Assembly (NCBI GenBank): GCA_900764755.1
Contig: CAAFPE010000067.1
Location: 1-64,000 of the forward strand
DNA: 64,000 nucleotides
Direction of reading: 5' to 3'
From: an uncultured Oscillospiraceae bacterium
GTDB lineage: Bacteria; Bacillota; Clostridia; Oscillospirales; Oscillospiraceae
Shown here: positions 16,275 to 26,361 of the stretch, piece by piece
How positions within the stretch are numbered: the stretch's first letter is position 1
Layout: each line of letters starts with the position of its first letter
The notes under the pieces: generated by a model
Databases searched by the model: none
The model's input: only the letters and a program-made list of their open reading frames with translations
Told to the model about the DNA's origin: nothing
Translations under genes and position numbers: made by a program

Positions 16275-16293
16275 GATTTCGGATCGAACCCGG

Positions 16294-16707
16294 TCAGTCC
16301 TTCCGGTCAAACATGAAAAAGGTGAAGGTGCCTGTGGCCACCAGGGTATCCGTCCCATTGCGCAGTTCTACCTGAATGACGGACAGAGTATGTCCCTCCT
16401 TTTTGGGGACTGCCGTACAGGTGATCCGGTCCCCGTCCGCCGGCCGCAGGAACTCCATGGTGCTGCTTGAGGTGACGCAGCTGCGTCCGCGGGCGCAGGC
16501 ACAGCTGCCAGCCACTGTATCTGCCAGAGTGGCCAGTGCTCCGCCGTGGACCTTCCCGTGGGGGTTGATGCTGTCTGGCCCTACGGTCAGCATACCCTCT
16601 GCCCGGCCGGGTTCCACATAGGTGACCTCTACACCGCTCTCATAGGAGAACTGGTGGGGCCTGTTGGTCAGCCCGCAGATCCAATGCCGCTCTGTCTGTC
16701 CGTTCAT
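16294..16707 (-). CDS. PaaI-family thioesterase
   Basis: 137-residue hotdog-fold protein. The active-site region is INPHGKVHGGALATLADTVAG (about 47-67, with HGG at 54-56), typical of PaaI/YbdB-like acyl-CoA thioesterases. The preceding EPGRAEGMLTV strand also fits. It would hydrolyse an acyl- or aryl-CoA thioester; the substrate is unknown. The ATG has AGGAGG 10 nt upstream. The gene stands alone. Confidence 0.9.
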   Translation of the reverse strand: MNGQTERHWICGLTNRPHQFSYESGVEVTYVEPGRAEGMLTVGPDSINPHGKVHGGALATLADTVAGSCACARGRSCVTSSSTMEFLRPADGDRITCTAVPKKEGHTLSVIQVELRNGTDTLVATGTFTFFMFDRKD

Positions 16708-17075
16708 TTCTATTGTGCCTCCTGTGATCCCAAGGTGGAATCCAGTGTACCACAGCGGCCTGCATTCTGCAAGGGGAGTGCGGCGTGGGTGCAGCGGCCT
16801 CTGGGCCGGTTTCTCTGGAGCAGAGAGCGGATGCCTCTTCGATTGTCGAAAAACGGTTTATAGCTTGCTGTTCCAGCTGATTTTGAGGAAAATTGTGCAA
16901 GAGAGGTGAGTTATCCTGCATTTTATTCTGCTGATAAAAGTTTACAATTTATACAAACTGTAAAAAAAGTCGGGAAATAATTTGAAAGCATGAGGTTTTC
17001 TTGAAAATCAAAAGAGAAAAGTCCGCTTTAACAGAGCCGGAGTGGCGGGGCAGACGATAGAGAGGGAAAATTGCC
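16708..17075. other. Intergenic stretch before the V-ATPase operon
   Basis: No gene is seen. The right half is AT-rich compared with its surroundings. It contains an inverted TTTACA...TGTAAA pair near 16940-16964 that could be an operator, but nothing else points to a function. Confidence 0.4.
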
Positions 17076-17104
17076 TTGCATTTTAGGGTGATTTCGCCTA
17101 CAAT
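17076..17104 (+). promoter_or_regulatory. Promoter of the V-ATPase operon
   Basis: TTGCAT, 17 nt, TACAAT, about 60 nt before the first cistron. Confidence 0.65.
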
Positions 17105-17163
17105 GGGGGCATACAATCCAAGGATTGTTGACAATGCTTCAAATGTAGGGTGGTGAGGTGTCA

Positions 17164-17478
17164 ATGGCAGTGGAAGCGATCCAACAGGTGACTGAGCTGG
17201 AGCAGACGGTGAAGCAGGAAAAAGAGGCTGCAGCGGCCGAAAGCAAGCAGCGCATCCTGGAGGCCCAGCGCTCCGCCCGGCGTCAGGTGGAGGAGTCCCG
17301 CCAGAACGCAGAGGCAGAGACCCGACAGATGATGGTGGAGGCGGAGCAGGAAGCGGCGAAATGGACCGCGTCTGTCCTGGAGCAGGCACGGCTGGACTGT
17401 GAGGAGAAAAAACAGGAGGCCAGGGGCCAGCTGGATCAGGCGGTCGCTTTTCTGGTAGAAAAGGTTGTGAAAAGCTGA
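17164..17478 (+). CDS. V-type ATPase subunit G/H (peripheral stalk)
   Basis: 104-residue, highly charged coiled-coil protein (long runs of Glu, Lys, Gln and Ala, for example EQTVKQEKEAAAAESKQRILEAQ). This is typical of the small stalk subunit that pairs with subunit E (NtpF in Enterococcus, H/G elsewhere). Position as first gene ahead of subunit I supports this. The ATG was chosen with GAGG 5 nt upstream; a GTG two codons earlier is possible. The stop overlaps the first base of the next start. Confidence 0.85.
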   Translation: MAVEAIQQVTELEQTVKQEKEAAAAESKQRILEAQRSARRQVEESRQNAEAETRQMMVEAEQEAAKWTASVLEQARLDCEEKKQEARGQLDQAVAFLVEKVVKS

Positions 17479-19448
17479 TGGCGATTATCAAAATGAAGCG
17501 GCTGCACCTGCTGGCGCTGCGGAGTGACCGGGAGGAGTTGCTGCACACCTTGCAGCGGCTGGGCTGTGTGGAGATCAGCCAGCCGGCGGAGGCGGAAAGC
17601 CGGTCCGATGCGCCCCCAGGAGACTGGGGGGGACTGCCGGACGGTCTGGGGCTTCATGTGCCGGATGGCTCCGCCCTGGTCCAGGCGCAGGAGGAGAAGC
17701 AGTCGGCGGAGCGGGCGCTGTCTGTGCTGGCCCGCTGTGGGGCAAAGGGCAGAGGGATGCTCACCCCACGGCCCCAGCTGACCGAGGAGGAGCTGTTTGA
17801 GCCGGACGCCTGTGCCGCAGGGACACGGGCGGTGGAGACGGTGCTCCAGAAGGACCGGGAGGCCGCCCTGCTCCAGGCGGAGCAGGGGAAGCTGACCGCC
17901 CAGAAGGCGGCGCTGGCTCCCTGGCTGTCCCTGGACCTTCCGCTGGAGAGCGGCTCCACCCGTGAGATGCTGGTGCAGTTTGGCACTCTGACCGCCGCAC
18001 GCCCCCTGGAGGAGGCACAGCAGGCGGTGGAAAGGGCCAGCGAACTGGCCCAGCTGATCCAGGCCAGCGCCAGCCGGGAGGTGCGCTACTGCCTGCTTGT
18101 TTGCCACAAGAGCGCCCAGGAGGCGGTCCTGGAGGCCCTGCGGGACTTCGGCTGGTCCAGAGTCCCAATGAATGGCTGGACCGGTACAGCCCGGGAAAAT
18201 GACGCCCGTCTGGACCGGGAGCTGTCCGAAAATGCGGAGCGGCTCCGGCAGACAGAGGAGGAACTGGCCGGTATGACCGGCCTGGCGGAGGACGTCCGCC
18301 GGGCCTCTGACCGGGCCTCGGTGCGCATCGACCGGGAGGAGAGCCGGGCCAGGCTCCGGGATACGGAGCAGACCTTCCTGCTCCAGGGGTGGATCCCCGC
18401 GGAGCAGTGGGAGGAGACGGAGCGGAAGCTGTCCGCCTACCCCTGCGCCTGGCAGGTGGAGGACCCGGCGGAGGAGGAGTACCCCCAGGTGCCGGTGAGC
18501 CTGAAAAACAACTGGCTCACCCGCCCGCTGAACATGGTCACGGAGATGTATTCCCTGCCCGCCTACGGCACGGTGGACCCCAACCCCCTGATGGCCCCCT
18601 TCTTCATCCTGTTTTATGGTGTGATGATGGCCGACATGGGGTACGGGCTGCTGATGATGCTGGCCTCTGTGGTTGTGCTGACCAAGGCGCGCCCCCAGAA
18701 GGGGATGCACGACTTTTTTGCCCTGCTTGGCCTGTGCGGCGTGAGCACCTTCCTGATGGGGGCGCTGACCGGCGGTTTCTTCGGGGATTTCATCCCCCAG
18801 CTGCTGAAGCTGCTGGATCCGGAGAGCACCTTCGTGTGGTTCTGGACGCCCCTGTTCACCCCGCTGGACAACACCCTTCAGATCCTGATCGGATCCATGG
18901 CCTTGGGCGTCGTCCAAATCGTCACGGGCATGGCTATTAGCTTCGTCCAGAAGCTGCGGAACGGGAAGTGGATGGACGCGGTGTGGGAGGAGGTCACCTG
19001 GTGGCTGGTCTTTGCCGGGATCGCCCTGGCGGCGCTGGGGATGACCAACCTGGTCCTGTACGCCGGCGTGGCTATGGTGTTTGCCGGGCCGCTGATCACA
19101 GGAAAGGGATTTGGAAAGCTCACCGGGATCTTCGGATCCCTTTACAACCATGTGACCGGCTACTTCGGCGACATCCTCTCCTACTCCCGGCTGATGGCTC
19201 TGATGCTGGCCGGCTCGGTCATTGCCCAGGTGTTCAATACGCTGGGAGCCATCCCCGGAAATGTGATTATCTTCGTGGTGATCTCTATGGTGGGCAACGC
19301 CCTGAACTTCGCCCTGAACCTGCTGGGCTGCTATGTCCATGACCTGCGTCTCCAGTGTCTGGAGTACTTCGGAAAATTCTATGAGGACGGCGGAAGGCCC
19401 TTCCGTCCCCTGGATCTGAACACAAAATACTACAACGTGGTCAAATAA
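17478..19448 (+). CDS. ntpI: V-type ATPase subunit I (membrane stator, a-subunit)
   Basis: 656 residues: a cytoplasmic coiled-coil half (about 1-340) and a membrane half with about seven to eight helices. The membrane part holds PNPLMAPFFILFYGVMMADMGYGLLMML and SRLMALMLAGSVIAQVFN, with the conserved helix 7 Arg (S-R-L-M) thought to face the rotor carboxylates. LLGCYVHDLRLQCLEYFGKFYEDGGRPFRPL is the family's C-terminal signature. It links the ion pathway to the peripheral stalks. It starts at the last base of the preceding stop codon. Confidence 0.96.
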   Translation: MAIIKMKRLHLLALRSDREELLHTLQRLGCVEISQPAEAESRSDAPPGDWGGLPDGLGLHVPDGSALVQAQEEKQSAERALSVLARCGAKGRGMLTPRPQLTEEELFEPDACAAGTRAVETVLQKDREAALLQAEQGKLTAQKAALAPWLSLDLPLESGSTREMLVQFGTLTAARPLEEAQQAVERASELAQLIQASASREVRYCLLVCHKSAQEAVLEALRDFGWSRVPMNGWTGTARENDARLDRELSENAERLRQTEEELAGMTGLAEDVRRASDRASVRIDREESRARLRDTEQTFLLQGWIPAEQWEETERKLSAYPCAWQVEDPAEEEYPQVPVSLKNNWLTRPLNMVTEMYSLPAYGTVDPNPLMAPFFILFYGVMMADMGYGLLMMLASVVVLTKARPQKGMHDFFALLGLCGVSTFLMGALTGGFFGDFIPQLLKLLDPESTFVWFWTPLFTPLDNTLQILIGSMALGVVQIVTGMAISFVQKLRNGKWMDAVWEEVTWWLVFAGIALAALGMTNLVLYAGVAMVFAGPLITGKGFGKLTGIFGSLYNHVTGYFGDILSYSRLMALMLAGSVIAQVFNTLGAIPGNVIIFVVISMVGNALNFALNLLGCYVHDLRLQCLEYFGKFYEDGGRPFRPLDLNTKYYNVVK

Positions 19449-19997
<549 letters not shown>

Positions 19998-20010
19998 GGG
20001 AGCGGCGCGT

Positions 20011-20700
20011 ATGGACGGAATTGAAAAAATCACCGCGCGCATCCGTGCAGATGCGGACGCGGAGTTGGCCCAGCTGCGGGAACAGACCGAGGCCCAGATC
20101 CTGGAGATCCAGACCCAGTCCAAGGCCCAGGCGGACCAGGAGCGGACTGCCATCCTGGCCAGAGGCAGGAGGGCGGCAGAGGAGCGGCTGGAGCGGCTGA
20201 AGTCCGCGGCCCAGCTGGAGCGGCGGAAACTGGAGCTGGCCGCCAAGCAGGAGGTGCTGTCCGCGGCCTTCGAGCAGGCCCTGGAGAAGCTGTGTGCCCT
20301 GCCGGAGGAGGAGTACATCCAGCTGCTGACCGGCATGGTGCTCCAGGCGGTGTCCACCGGACGGGAACAGCTGGTGTTCTCGCCCAGAGACCGCAGCCGC
20401 ATTGGCAAGCAGGTCGTCGTGGCCGCCAATGAGGCCCTGGTGAAGGAGGTGGCCCCGGAGCTGCCCGATTCCCTGGCAGACTCCCGGGTGGGGGCACTGC
20501 TGGGCAAGGTGGTCAACAGCGCCGCGGCCCAGATCACCGGTACCGGCCTTCTCTCCCTGTCGGAGGAGACCCGTCCCATCCGGGGCGGCTTCATCCTGGT
20601 GGACGGCCCGGTGGAGGTCAACTGCTCCTTTGAGACGCTGTTCCGCCTCCAGCGGGAGAAGCTGGAGAAGCAGGCGGCGGAGATCCTGTTTGGAAATTAG
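20011..20700 (+). CDS. ntpE: V-type ATPase subunit E (peripheral stalk)
   Basis: 229 residues: a long N-terminal coiled coil (about 1-110, rich in Glu, Gln and Arg) and a globular C-terminal part with TRPIRGGFILVDGPVEVNCSFETLF, which fits subunit E. It begins 13 nt after ntpK. The TAG stop and the last residue lie inside the left inverted repeat of a 128-bp element inserted between this gene and subunit C, so the present C-terminus (EILFGN) has been set by that insertion. Confidence 0.93.
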   Translation: MDGIEKITARIRADADAELAQLREQTEAQILEIQTQSKAQADQERTAILARGRRAAEERLERLKSAAQLERRKLELAAKQEVLSAAFEQALEKLCALPEEEYIQLLTGMVLQAVSTGREQLVFSPRDRSRIGKQVVVAANEALVKEVAPELPDSLADSRVGALLGKVVNSAAAQITGTGLLSLSEETRPIRGGFILVDGPVEVNCSFETLFRLQREKLEKQAAEILFGN

Positions 20701-20822
20701 GAATGAGGAGTTGGGAATTAGGAATTGGATGCCGTTCGAAAGAATTGACATGGCATAAGCTTCCTGCGACCAGGCTGGAATGAGGAACGGGTCAGGGGTT
20801 GGGAAACTCCTAATTCCTAATT
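20695..20822. mobile_element. MITE-like 128-bp inverted-repeat element inside the V-ATPase operon
   Basis: Terminal inverted repeats of 18 bp match at 17 positions: AATTAGGAATGAGGAGTT at the left and the complement of AATTAGGAATTAGGAGTT at the right. Between them is about 90 bp of non-coding sequence including more GGAATTAGGAATT-like units. All other junctions in the operon are 57 nt or shorter, so this is an insertion. No transposase is present and I could not define a target-site duplication. Confidence 0.65.
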
Positions 20823-20838
20823 CAAGAAAGGGGGGCGT

Positions 20839-21840
20839 ATGTTGTCCCGTAAAAAAGATACGGATTATTTGGCCCTCTCCGCCCGGATCCACGCCATGGA
20901 GGGCCGGCTGCTGACCCGGGACCGGATGGACCGGATGATCGATGCCCGGGAGGAGAGCGAGGCGCTGAAGGTCCTCACGGAGTGCGGCTACGGCGGCGCC
21001 GAGGGTCTGCGGACCCAGGACGTGGAGCGTGTGCTGGCCGCCGCCCAGGCGGAGACCTTTCAGGAGTTGAGTGCGGCTGCCCCCGATCCCCGGGTGGTGG
21101 ATGTGTTCCGGCTGAAATACGACTATCACAATGCCAAGGTGCTGGTGAAAGCGGAGGCCATGGGGATCGACGCCGGGCGCCTGCTGCTGGACGGCGGGCG
21201 TGTGACAGCCTCTGGGCTGGCCGAGGGCTATCAAAAGGAGCAGCTGAGCGGCCTGTCCCCCTGCTTTCAAAGCGCGATCCGGGAGGCCCGGGAGACTCTG
21301 GCCGCCTCCCGCGATCCACAGCTGGCCGACCTGGCACTGGACCGGGCCTGCTATGAGGAGATGGCCCAGCTGGCCCGGGAGACCGGGAGCGGCTTTCTTC
21401 AGGGATATGTCCGCCTTGCGGTGGATGTGGCCAACCTGAGGGCTGCCGTCCGGGTGGCCCGGATGGGGAAGGGAAGCGAGTTTCTGTCCCAGGTGCTGCT
21501 GCCCGGCGGGAGCGTGTCCCAGCGGACCCTGGCTGCGGCCAGGGGAGAGGAGTTGGACACCCTCTTCCAGAATGGGGCGCTGGCCCAGGCCGCGGAGTTG
21601 GGAGCCAAGGCGGCCCGTCCGGCGGGCGGCTCCCTCACCGCCTTTGAGCGGGAGTGCGACAACGCCCTGACACGATATTTGGGGGACGCCCGGCGGGTGC
21701 CCTTCGGTGTGGAGACAGTCATCGCCTATCTGTACGCCAAGGAGGCGGAGCTGACGGCCATCCGCACCATCCTGGCCGGCCGGCGGGCCGGGCTGGACGG
21801 GGCTGTCATCCGGGAGCGCCTGCGGGAGATCTATGTATAG
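20839..21840 (+). CDS. ntpC: V-type ATPase subunit C (central stalk-ring connector)
   Basis: 333 residues, soluble and helical, in the family of subunit C/d that caps the rotor ring. Family-like stretches are VFRLKYDYHNAKVLVKAEAMG near 92 and GVETVIAYLYAKEAELTAIRTILAGR near 295. The ATG has AAAGGGGGGCGT ahead of it, immediately to the right of the inserted inverted-repeat element, which therefore supplies the upstream context of its ribosome site. Confidence 0.94.
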   Translation: MLSRKKDTDYLALSARIHAMEGRLLTRDRMDRMIDAREESEALKVLTECGYGGAEGLRTQDVERVLAAAQAETFQELSAAAPDPRVVDVFRLKYDYHNAKVLVKAEAMGIDAGRLLLDGGRVTASGLAEGYQKEQLSGLSPCFQSAIREARETLAASRDPQLADLALDRACYEEMAQLARETGSGFLQGYVRLAVDVANLRAAVRVARMGKGSEFLSQVLLPGGSVSQRTLAAARGEELDTLFQNGALAQAAELGAKAARPAGGSLTAFERECDNALTRYLGDARRVPFGVETVIAYLYAKEAELTAIRTILAGRRAGLDGAVIRERLREIYV

Positions 21841-21855
21841 CGGAGGTGGATGGAG

Positions 21856-22164
21856 ATGTATCGCATCGCAGTGATCGGAGACCCGGACAGCGTGCTGGGC
21901 TTCAAGGCCCTGGGGCTGGAGGTGTGTCCGGCGGAGGATGTGGAGCAGGCCCGGCAGGCCATCCACCGGATGGCCAAGGAGAACTATGCCATTCTGTACC
22001 TCACCGAGCAGCTGGCGGCCCAGCTGCAGCCTGAGATCGCCCGGTATCAGGACGCCCTGACCCCGGCCATCATCCTCATCCCCGGCAAGGAGGGCTCACT
22101 GGGCATCGGCATGGCCAATGTCACCAACGCCGTGGAGCGGGCAGTGGGTGCAGATATTTTATAA
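21856..22164 (+). CDS. V-type ATPase subunit F (central stalk)
   Basis: 102 residues beginning [21 protein letters not shown], with an [12 protein letters not shown] strand and an [28 protein letters not shown] end, the normal pattern of V-ATPase subunit F (NtpG in Enterococcus naming). It regulates rotation within the central stalk together with subunit D. I chose the ATG 9 nt after GGAGG in place of an ATG two codons earlier that lies too close to that site. Confidence 0.93.
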   Translation: MYRIAVIGDPDSVLGFKALGLEVCPAEDVEQARQAIHRMAKENYAILYLTEQLAAQLQPEIARYQDALTPAIILIPGKEGSLGIGMANVTNAVERAVGADIL

Positions 22165-22193
22165 AAATTGACCCGAAAGAAGGTTATAAGCCT

Positions 22194-23969
22194 ATGGGAA
22201 AGATCGTCAAGGTCTCCGGCCCTCTGGTGGTGGCCACAGGGATGGAGGAGGCCAACATGGCCGACGTGGTCCGTGTGGGCGAGCAGCGCCTGATCGGCGA
22301 GATCCTGAACATGACCGGGGACGCCGCCTCCATCCAGGTCTATGAGGAGACCTCTGGACTGGGCCCCGGCGCTGAGGTGGTCACCACCGGCGCGCCCCTG
22401 TCCGTGGAGCTGGGCCCCGGCCTGATCGAGAATATTTACGACGGGATCCAGCGTCCCCTGGAGGTCATCCGGGAGGTCAGCGGAAGCAACAGCCTCCCTC
22501 GGGGCGTGGAGGTACCCGCCCTGGACAGGGAGAAGAAGTGGGAGTTCACCCCAACGATCCAGCCCGGGACCCGGGTGGTGGGCGGCGATGTGCTGGGCAC
22601 GGTCCAGGAGACTGAGTCCATTCTCCACAAGATCATGCTGCCCCCCAGGATGAAGGGGACCATCGTGTCCATCCAGGGCGGCTCCTTTACCGTCACCGAG
22701 ACGGTGGCCGTGCTGGAGCAGGAGGACGGCTCCCAGGTGGAGCTGTCCATGATGCAGAAGTGGCCTGTCCGTGTGGGCCGTCCCTATAAGCACAAGTATC
22801 CCCCCGTGGTGCCCCTCCAGTCCGGACAGCGGATCGTGGACACCTTCTTCCCCGTGGCCAAGGGGGGCACCGCCGCCATCCCTGGCCCCTTCGGCTCCGG
22901 CAAGACGGTGATGCAGCACGCCCTGGCCAAGTGGTCCGACGTGGACCTGGTGGTCTATATCGGCTGCGGCGAGCGGGGCAACGAGATGACCGACGTGCTC
23001 CGGGAGTTCCCCGAACTGGTGGACCCCCGTACCGGCCAGTCGCTGATGAAGCGGACGGTGCTCATCGCCAACACCTCTGATATGCCGGTGGCCGCCCGTG
23101 AGGCGTCCATTTACACCGGCATCACGATTGCGGAATATTTCCGGGATATGGGCTACGCCGTGGCTGTCATCGCCGATTCCACCTCCCGCTGGGCCGAGGC
23201 CCTGCGCGAGATGTCCGGCCGTCTGGAGGAGATGCCCGGCGAGGAGGGCTATCCCGCCTACCTCAGCTCCCGCCTGGCCCAGTTCTATGAGCGGGCCGGC
23301 TCCGTGGCCTGCCTGGGCTCCGATGAGGACCGCCGGGGCAGTCTTACCGCTGTGGGTGCGGTGTCTCCTCCCGGCGGTGACCTGTCCGAGCCGGTCTCTC
23401 AGGCCACCATGCGTATCGTGAAGGTGTTCTGGGCCCTGGACTCCTCTCTGGCATACCGCCGCCACTTCCCGGCCATCAACTGGCTCAACTCCTACTCCCT
23501 CTACCTGGACTCCCTGAAGCCCTGGTATGACGAGCATCTGGGCAAGGCCTTTCTTCAGAACCGGGAATGGGCCATGGCCGTACTTCAGGAGGAGGCCAGC
23601 CTGAATGAGATCGTCCAGCTGGTGGGTAAGGACTCCCTTTCTGCCAAGGATCAGATCACGCTGGAGACCGCCAAGATGATCCGGGAGGACTTCCTGCAGC
23701 AGAACTCCTTCGTGGACATCGACTCCTACTCAGAATATGACCGTCAGGCCCGGATGCTGACCCTGATCCGGGAGTATGATGAACACTGCCGGGAGGCGGC
23801 GGAACGGGGCGGAGACCTGGCTCAGATGTTCTCTATCCCCGCCCGGGAGAAGATCGGCCGGGCGAAATCGGTCCCTGCGAACCAGTATATGGATAACTAC
23901 GCCAATATTATGGTGGAGATGGACGAGGAGATCAACGCCATTGCGGAGAAGGGAGAGGAAGAACTGTGA
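22194..23969 (+). CDS. ntpA: V-type ATPase catalytic subunit A
   Basis: 591 residues. The P-loop is GPFGSGKTV at 231-239, [17 protein letters not shown] follows, and [35 protein letters not shown] contains the catalytic-site region. The non-homologous insert of the A-type subunit is present (about 110-190). It hydrolyses ATP or makes it at the A/B interfaces. The last four bases (GTGA) overlap the start of subunit B, so expression is coupled. Confidence 0.98.
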   Translation: MGKIVKVSGPLVVATGMEEANMADVVRVGEQRLIGEILNMTGDAASIQVYEETSGLGPGAEVVTTGAPLSVELGPGLIENIYDGIQRPLEVIREVSGSNSLPRGVEVPALDREKKWEFTPTIQPGTRVVGGDVLGTVQETESILHKIMLPPRMKGTIVSIQGGSFTVTETVAVLEQEDGSQVELSMMQKWPVRVGRPYKHKYPPVVPLQSGQRIVDTFFPVAKGGTAAIPGPFGSGKTVMQHALAKWSDVDLVVYIGCGERGNEMTDVLREFPELVDPRTGQSLMKRTVLIANTSDMPVAAREASIYTGITIAEYFRDMGYAVAVIADSTSRWAEALREMSGRLEEMPGEEGYPAYLSSRLAQFYERAGSVACLGSDEDRRGSLTAVGAVSPPGGDLSEPVSQATMRIVKVFWALDSSLAYRRHFPAINWLNSYSLYLDSLKPWYDEHLGKAFLQNREWAMAVLQEEASLNEIVQLVGKDSLSAKDQITLETAKMIREDFLQQNSFVDIDSYSEYDRQARMLTLIREYDEHCREAAERGGDLAQMFSIPAREKIGRAKSVPANQYMDNYANIMVEMDEEINAIAEKGEEEL

Positions 23970-25345
23970 TCCGGGAATATAAGACGATCCAGGAGATCTC
24001 CGGCCCGCTGATGGTGGTGGACCACGTTCGGGGTGTCACCTATGACGAGCTGGGCGAGATCGAACTGACAGACGGCACTGTCCGGCGCTGCCAGGTGCTG
24101 GAGGTCAACGGCGACTCCGCCGTGGTGCAGCTGTTTGAAAATTCCGCCGGTATCAATCTGGCCGAGTCCAAGATCCGCTTTCTGGGGCATCCCCTTCAGC
24201 TGGGCGTCTCAGAGGATATGCTGGGCCGGGTATTCAACGGCATGGGTCAGCCCATCGACGGCGGCCCCGCCATCCTGGCGGATGAATACCGGGACATCAA
24301 CGGTCTGGCCATGAACCCCGCCGCCCGGAACTACCCCAACGAGTTCATTCAGACGGGTATCTCCACCATCGACGGACTGAACACCCTGGTCCGCGGACAG
24401 AAGCTGCCCATCTTCTCCGGCTCCGGCCTGCCTCATGCGGCGCTGGCTGCCCAGATCGCCCGCCAGGCCAGGGTGCTGGACGGCGACTCCAACTTCGCCG
24501 TGGTCTTTGCGGCTATCGGCATCACCTTTGAGGAGTCGGAGTTTTTCGTCAGCGAGTTTAAGCGCACCGGCGCCATCGACCGCACGGTCCTGTTCACCAA
24601 CCTGGCCAACGATCCCGCCGTGGAGCGTATCGCCACCCCCCGGATGGCCCTCACCGCCGCGGAGTACCTGGCCTTTGAGAAGGGGATGCACGTGCTGGTC
24701 ATTATGACCGACATCACCAACTATGCCGAGGCTCTTCGGGAGATCTCCGCCGCCAAGAAGGAGGTCCCGGGCCGCCGCGGCTACCCCGGCTATCTGTACA
24801 CCAACCTGGCCACTCTGTACGAGCGGGCGGGCCGTCAAATGGGCCGGGAGGGCTCCATCACCCTCATCCCCATCCTGACCATGCCCGAGGATGACAAGAC
24901 CCACCCCATCCCAGACCTGACCGGCTATATCACCGAGGGGCAGATCATCCTCTCCCGGGAACTGTACCGCAAGGGGATCAACCCGCCGGTAGACGTGCTG
25001 CCCTCCCTGTCCCGCCTGAAGGACAAGGGCACCGGCGCCGGCAAGACCCGGGAGGACCACTCCGGTACCATGAACCAGCTTTTTGCCGCCTATGCCACCG
25101 GCAAGGAGAACAAGGAACTCATGTCCATTCTGGGTGAGGCCGCCCTCAGCCCCACCGACCTGCTGTACGCCAAGTTTGCCGACGAGTTTGAAAAGCGCTA
25201 TGTTTCCCAGGGGACGGACGAGAACCGTTCCATCGAAGAGACCCTGGACCTGGGCTGGGAGCTGCTGTCCATCCTGCCCCGGAGCGAGCTGAAGCGCATC
25301 AAGCCGGAGTATATCGACAAGTACCTGCCCAAGAAGGAGGGCTGA
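23966..25345 (+). CDS. ntpB: V-type ATPase non-catalytic subunit B
   Basis: 459 residues. It is an A-subunit homologue without a normal P-loop ([20 protein letters not shown] near 147 replaces GxxGxGKT), as expected for the regulatory B subunit. [40 protein letters not shown] is the family signature. It starts with GTG overlapping the subunit A stop. The gap to subunit D is 53 nt. Confidence 0.97.
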   Translation: MIREYKTIQEISGPLMVVDHVRGVTYDELGEIELTDGTVRRCQVLEVNGDSAVVQLFENSAGINLAESKIRFLGHPLQLGVSEDMLGRVFNGMGQPIDGGPAILADEYRDINGLAMNPAARNYPNEFIQTGISTIDGLNTLVRGQKLPIFSGSGLPHAALAAQIARQARVLDGDSNFAVVFAAIGITFEESEFFVSEFKRTGAIDRTVLFTNLANDPAVERIATPRMALTAAEYLAFEKGMHVLVIMTDITNYAEALREISAAKKEVPGRRGYPGYLYTNLATLYERAGRQMGREGSITLIPILTMPEDDKTHPIPDLTGYITEGQIILSRELYRKGINPPVDVLPSLSRLKDKGTGAGKTREDHSGTMNQLFAAYATGKENKELMSILGEAALSPTDLLYAKFADEFEKRYVSQGTDENRSIEETLDLGWELLSILPRSELKRIKPEYIDKYLPKKEG

Positions 25346-25398
25346 GTCTGGCCATGCCTGCTGCGGCAGGCGCTCCGGCCGGAAAGAGGTGAACCAAA

Positions 25399-26112
25399 TT
25401 GCCAAGCACGACTGTCAATCCGACCCGTCAGGAACTGACTCGGCTGAAAAACCGGCTCAGGACCTCCATACGGGGCCACAAGCTGCTGAAGGATAAGCGG
25501 GATGAACTGATGAAGCAGTTCATGGACGTGGTGCGGGAAAACCGGGCGCTCCGGAAGCGGGTGGAGGAGGGCCTTATGCGGGCCCACGGCTCCTTTACCG
25601 TGGCGGCGGCCCTCATGTCCCCGGAGATGCTGGAGCAGTCCCTGCTCTATCCCAAGCAGTCTGTGGAACTGGATATGACCTTCCAGAATGTCATGTCGGT
25701 GGACGTCCCACGCTATCACTTCAAGACCAAGAGCCAGGATCCGGGGGAGGTCTATCCCTACGGCTTTGCCCAGACCAGCGGTGAACTGGATGACGCGGTG
25801 GATGCCATGTCCCAGGTCTTTGTGGATATGCTCAAGCTGGCCGAGGTGGAAAAGACCAGCCAGCTCCTGGCCCAGGAGATCGAAAAGACCCGCCGCCGGG
25901 TCAACGCTCTGGAGTATGTGAAGATCCCTCAGATGCAGGAGAGCATCAAGTATATCACCATGAAGCTGGATGAGAACGAGCGGGCCAATACCATTCGTTT
26001 AATGAAAGTCAAGGATATGCTTCTGAAGGAAGCCATTGAGGAGCGCAGAGAGGAAGATGCTAGAGCCGCAAGGGTTTTCGGGTCTTCCGGTGAAGCGCCC
26101 CAAGAGGTGTAA
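25399..26112 (+). CDS. ntpD: V-type ATPase subunit D, C-terminal tail supplied by an integrated element
   Basis: 237-residue central-stalk coiled coil: PTRQELTRLKNRLRTSIRGHKLLKDKRDEL at the N-terminus and PQMQESIKYITMKLDENERANTIRLMKVKDMLLKE near the C-terminus. The start is a TTG with GAGGTG 7 nt upstream. From residue 204 on (VKDMLLKE...) the coding sequence overlaps the left attachment site. The last 34 codons, ending VFGSSGEAPQEV, belong to the integrated element. The original end (26 codons, ending IQAFRG) lies near 35.9 kb. The reconstructed pre-integration protein would have 229 residues. The gene remains open, so the complex is probably functional with an altered tail. Confidence 0.95.
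   Translation: MPSTTVNPTRQELTRLKNRLRTSIRGHKLLKDKRDELMKQFMDVVRENRALRKRVEEGLMRAHGSFTVAAALMSPEMLEQSLLYPKQSVELDMTFQNVMSVDVPRYHFKTKSQDPGEVYPYGFAQTSGELDDAVDAMSQVFVDMLKLAEVEKTSQLLAQEIEKTRRRVNALEYVKIPQMQESIKYITMKLDENERANTIRLMKVKDMLLKEAIEERREEDARAARVFGSSGEAPQEV
26006..26021 (+). repeat. attL core (16 bp) inside the subunit D gene
   Basis: AAGTCAAGGATATGCT, identical to the copy at 35904-35919 in direct orientation. Homology continues imperfectly to the right (CTGAAGGA, CATT, AGGAGCG are shared), as expected when an element carries a substitute gene end. Confidence 0.85.
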
Positions 26113-26119
26113 AGGGCGG

Positions 26120-26152
26120 TTTTACTGTAATTTTACCGCTTTTACGATGGGA
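26120..26152 (+). repeat. Left arm repeat of the element
   Basis: 33 bp matching 28 positions with 35765-35797 in the same orientation. It contains three TTTTAC units starting at 26120, 26131 and 26140. It lies about 100 bp inside attL, as integrase arm-type binding sites do. Confidence 0.6.
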
Positions 26153-26161
26153 CGAAAAAGG

Positions 26162-26206
26162 AACAGGCGGGATCCCAATAGACCACATGGGGAACCGCCT
26201 GTTTTT
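26162..26206 (+). terminator. Terminator behind the element-encoded end of subunit D
   Basis: AACAGGCGG/CCGCCTGTT stem (9 bp) plus an inner CCC/GGG, then five T. It closes the V-ATPase transcript in place of the displaced native terminator near 36.0 kb. Confidence 0.85.
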
Positions 26207-26226
26207 GATTCCCTTATAAAAAATAC

Positions 26227-26254
26227 TTGCATTTTCTTTGTAAATACATATAAT
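26227..26254 (+). promoter_or_regulatory. Promoter of the NYN-domain gene
   Basis: TTGCAT, 16 nt, TATAAT, about 108 nt before the start codon. Confidence 0.65.
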
Positions 26255-26265
26255 AATATTAGAGC

Positions 26266-26283
26266 AAGCAGTAACTACTGCTT
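26266..26283. promoter_or_regulatory. Palindrome just after the NYN-gene transcription start
   Basis: AAGCAGTA-AC-TACTGCTT, perfect 8-bp arms, located about 5 nt beyond the expected +1. It could be an operator or a 5' RNA hairpin. Confidence 0.5.
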
Positions 26284-26361
26284 GGTAGTTTCAAAAGAGG
26301 GGCTGTTTGGCTTTCGAGCAGGCAGTCCCTTTTAGTTTTATATGCCAAAGGAGAGAAAAAT

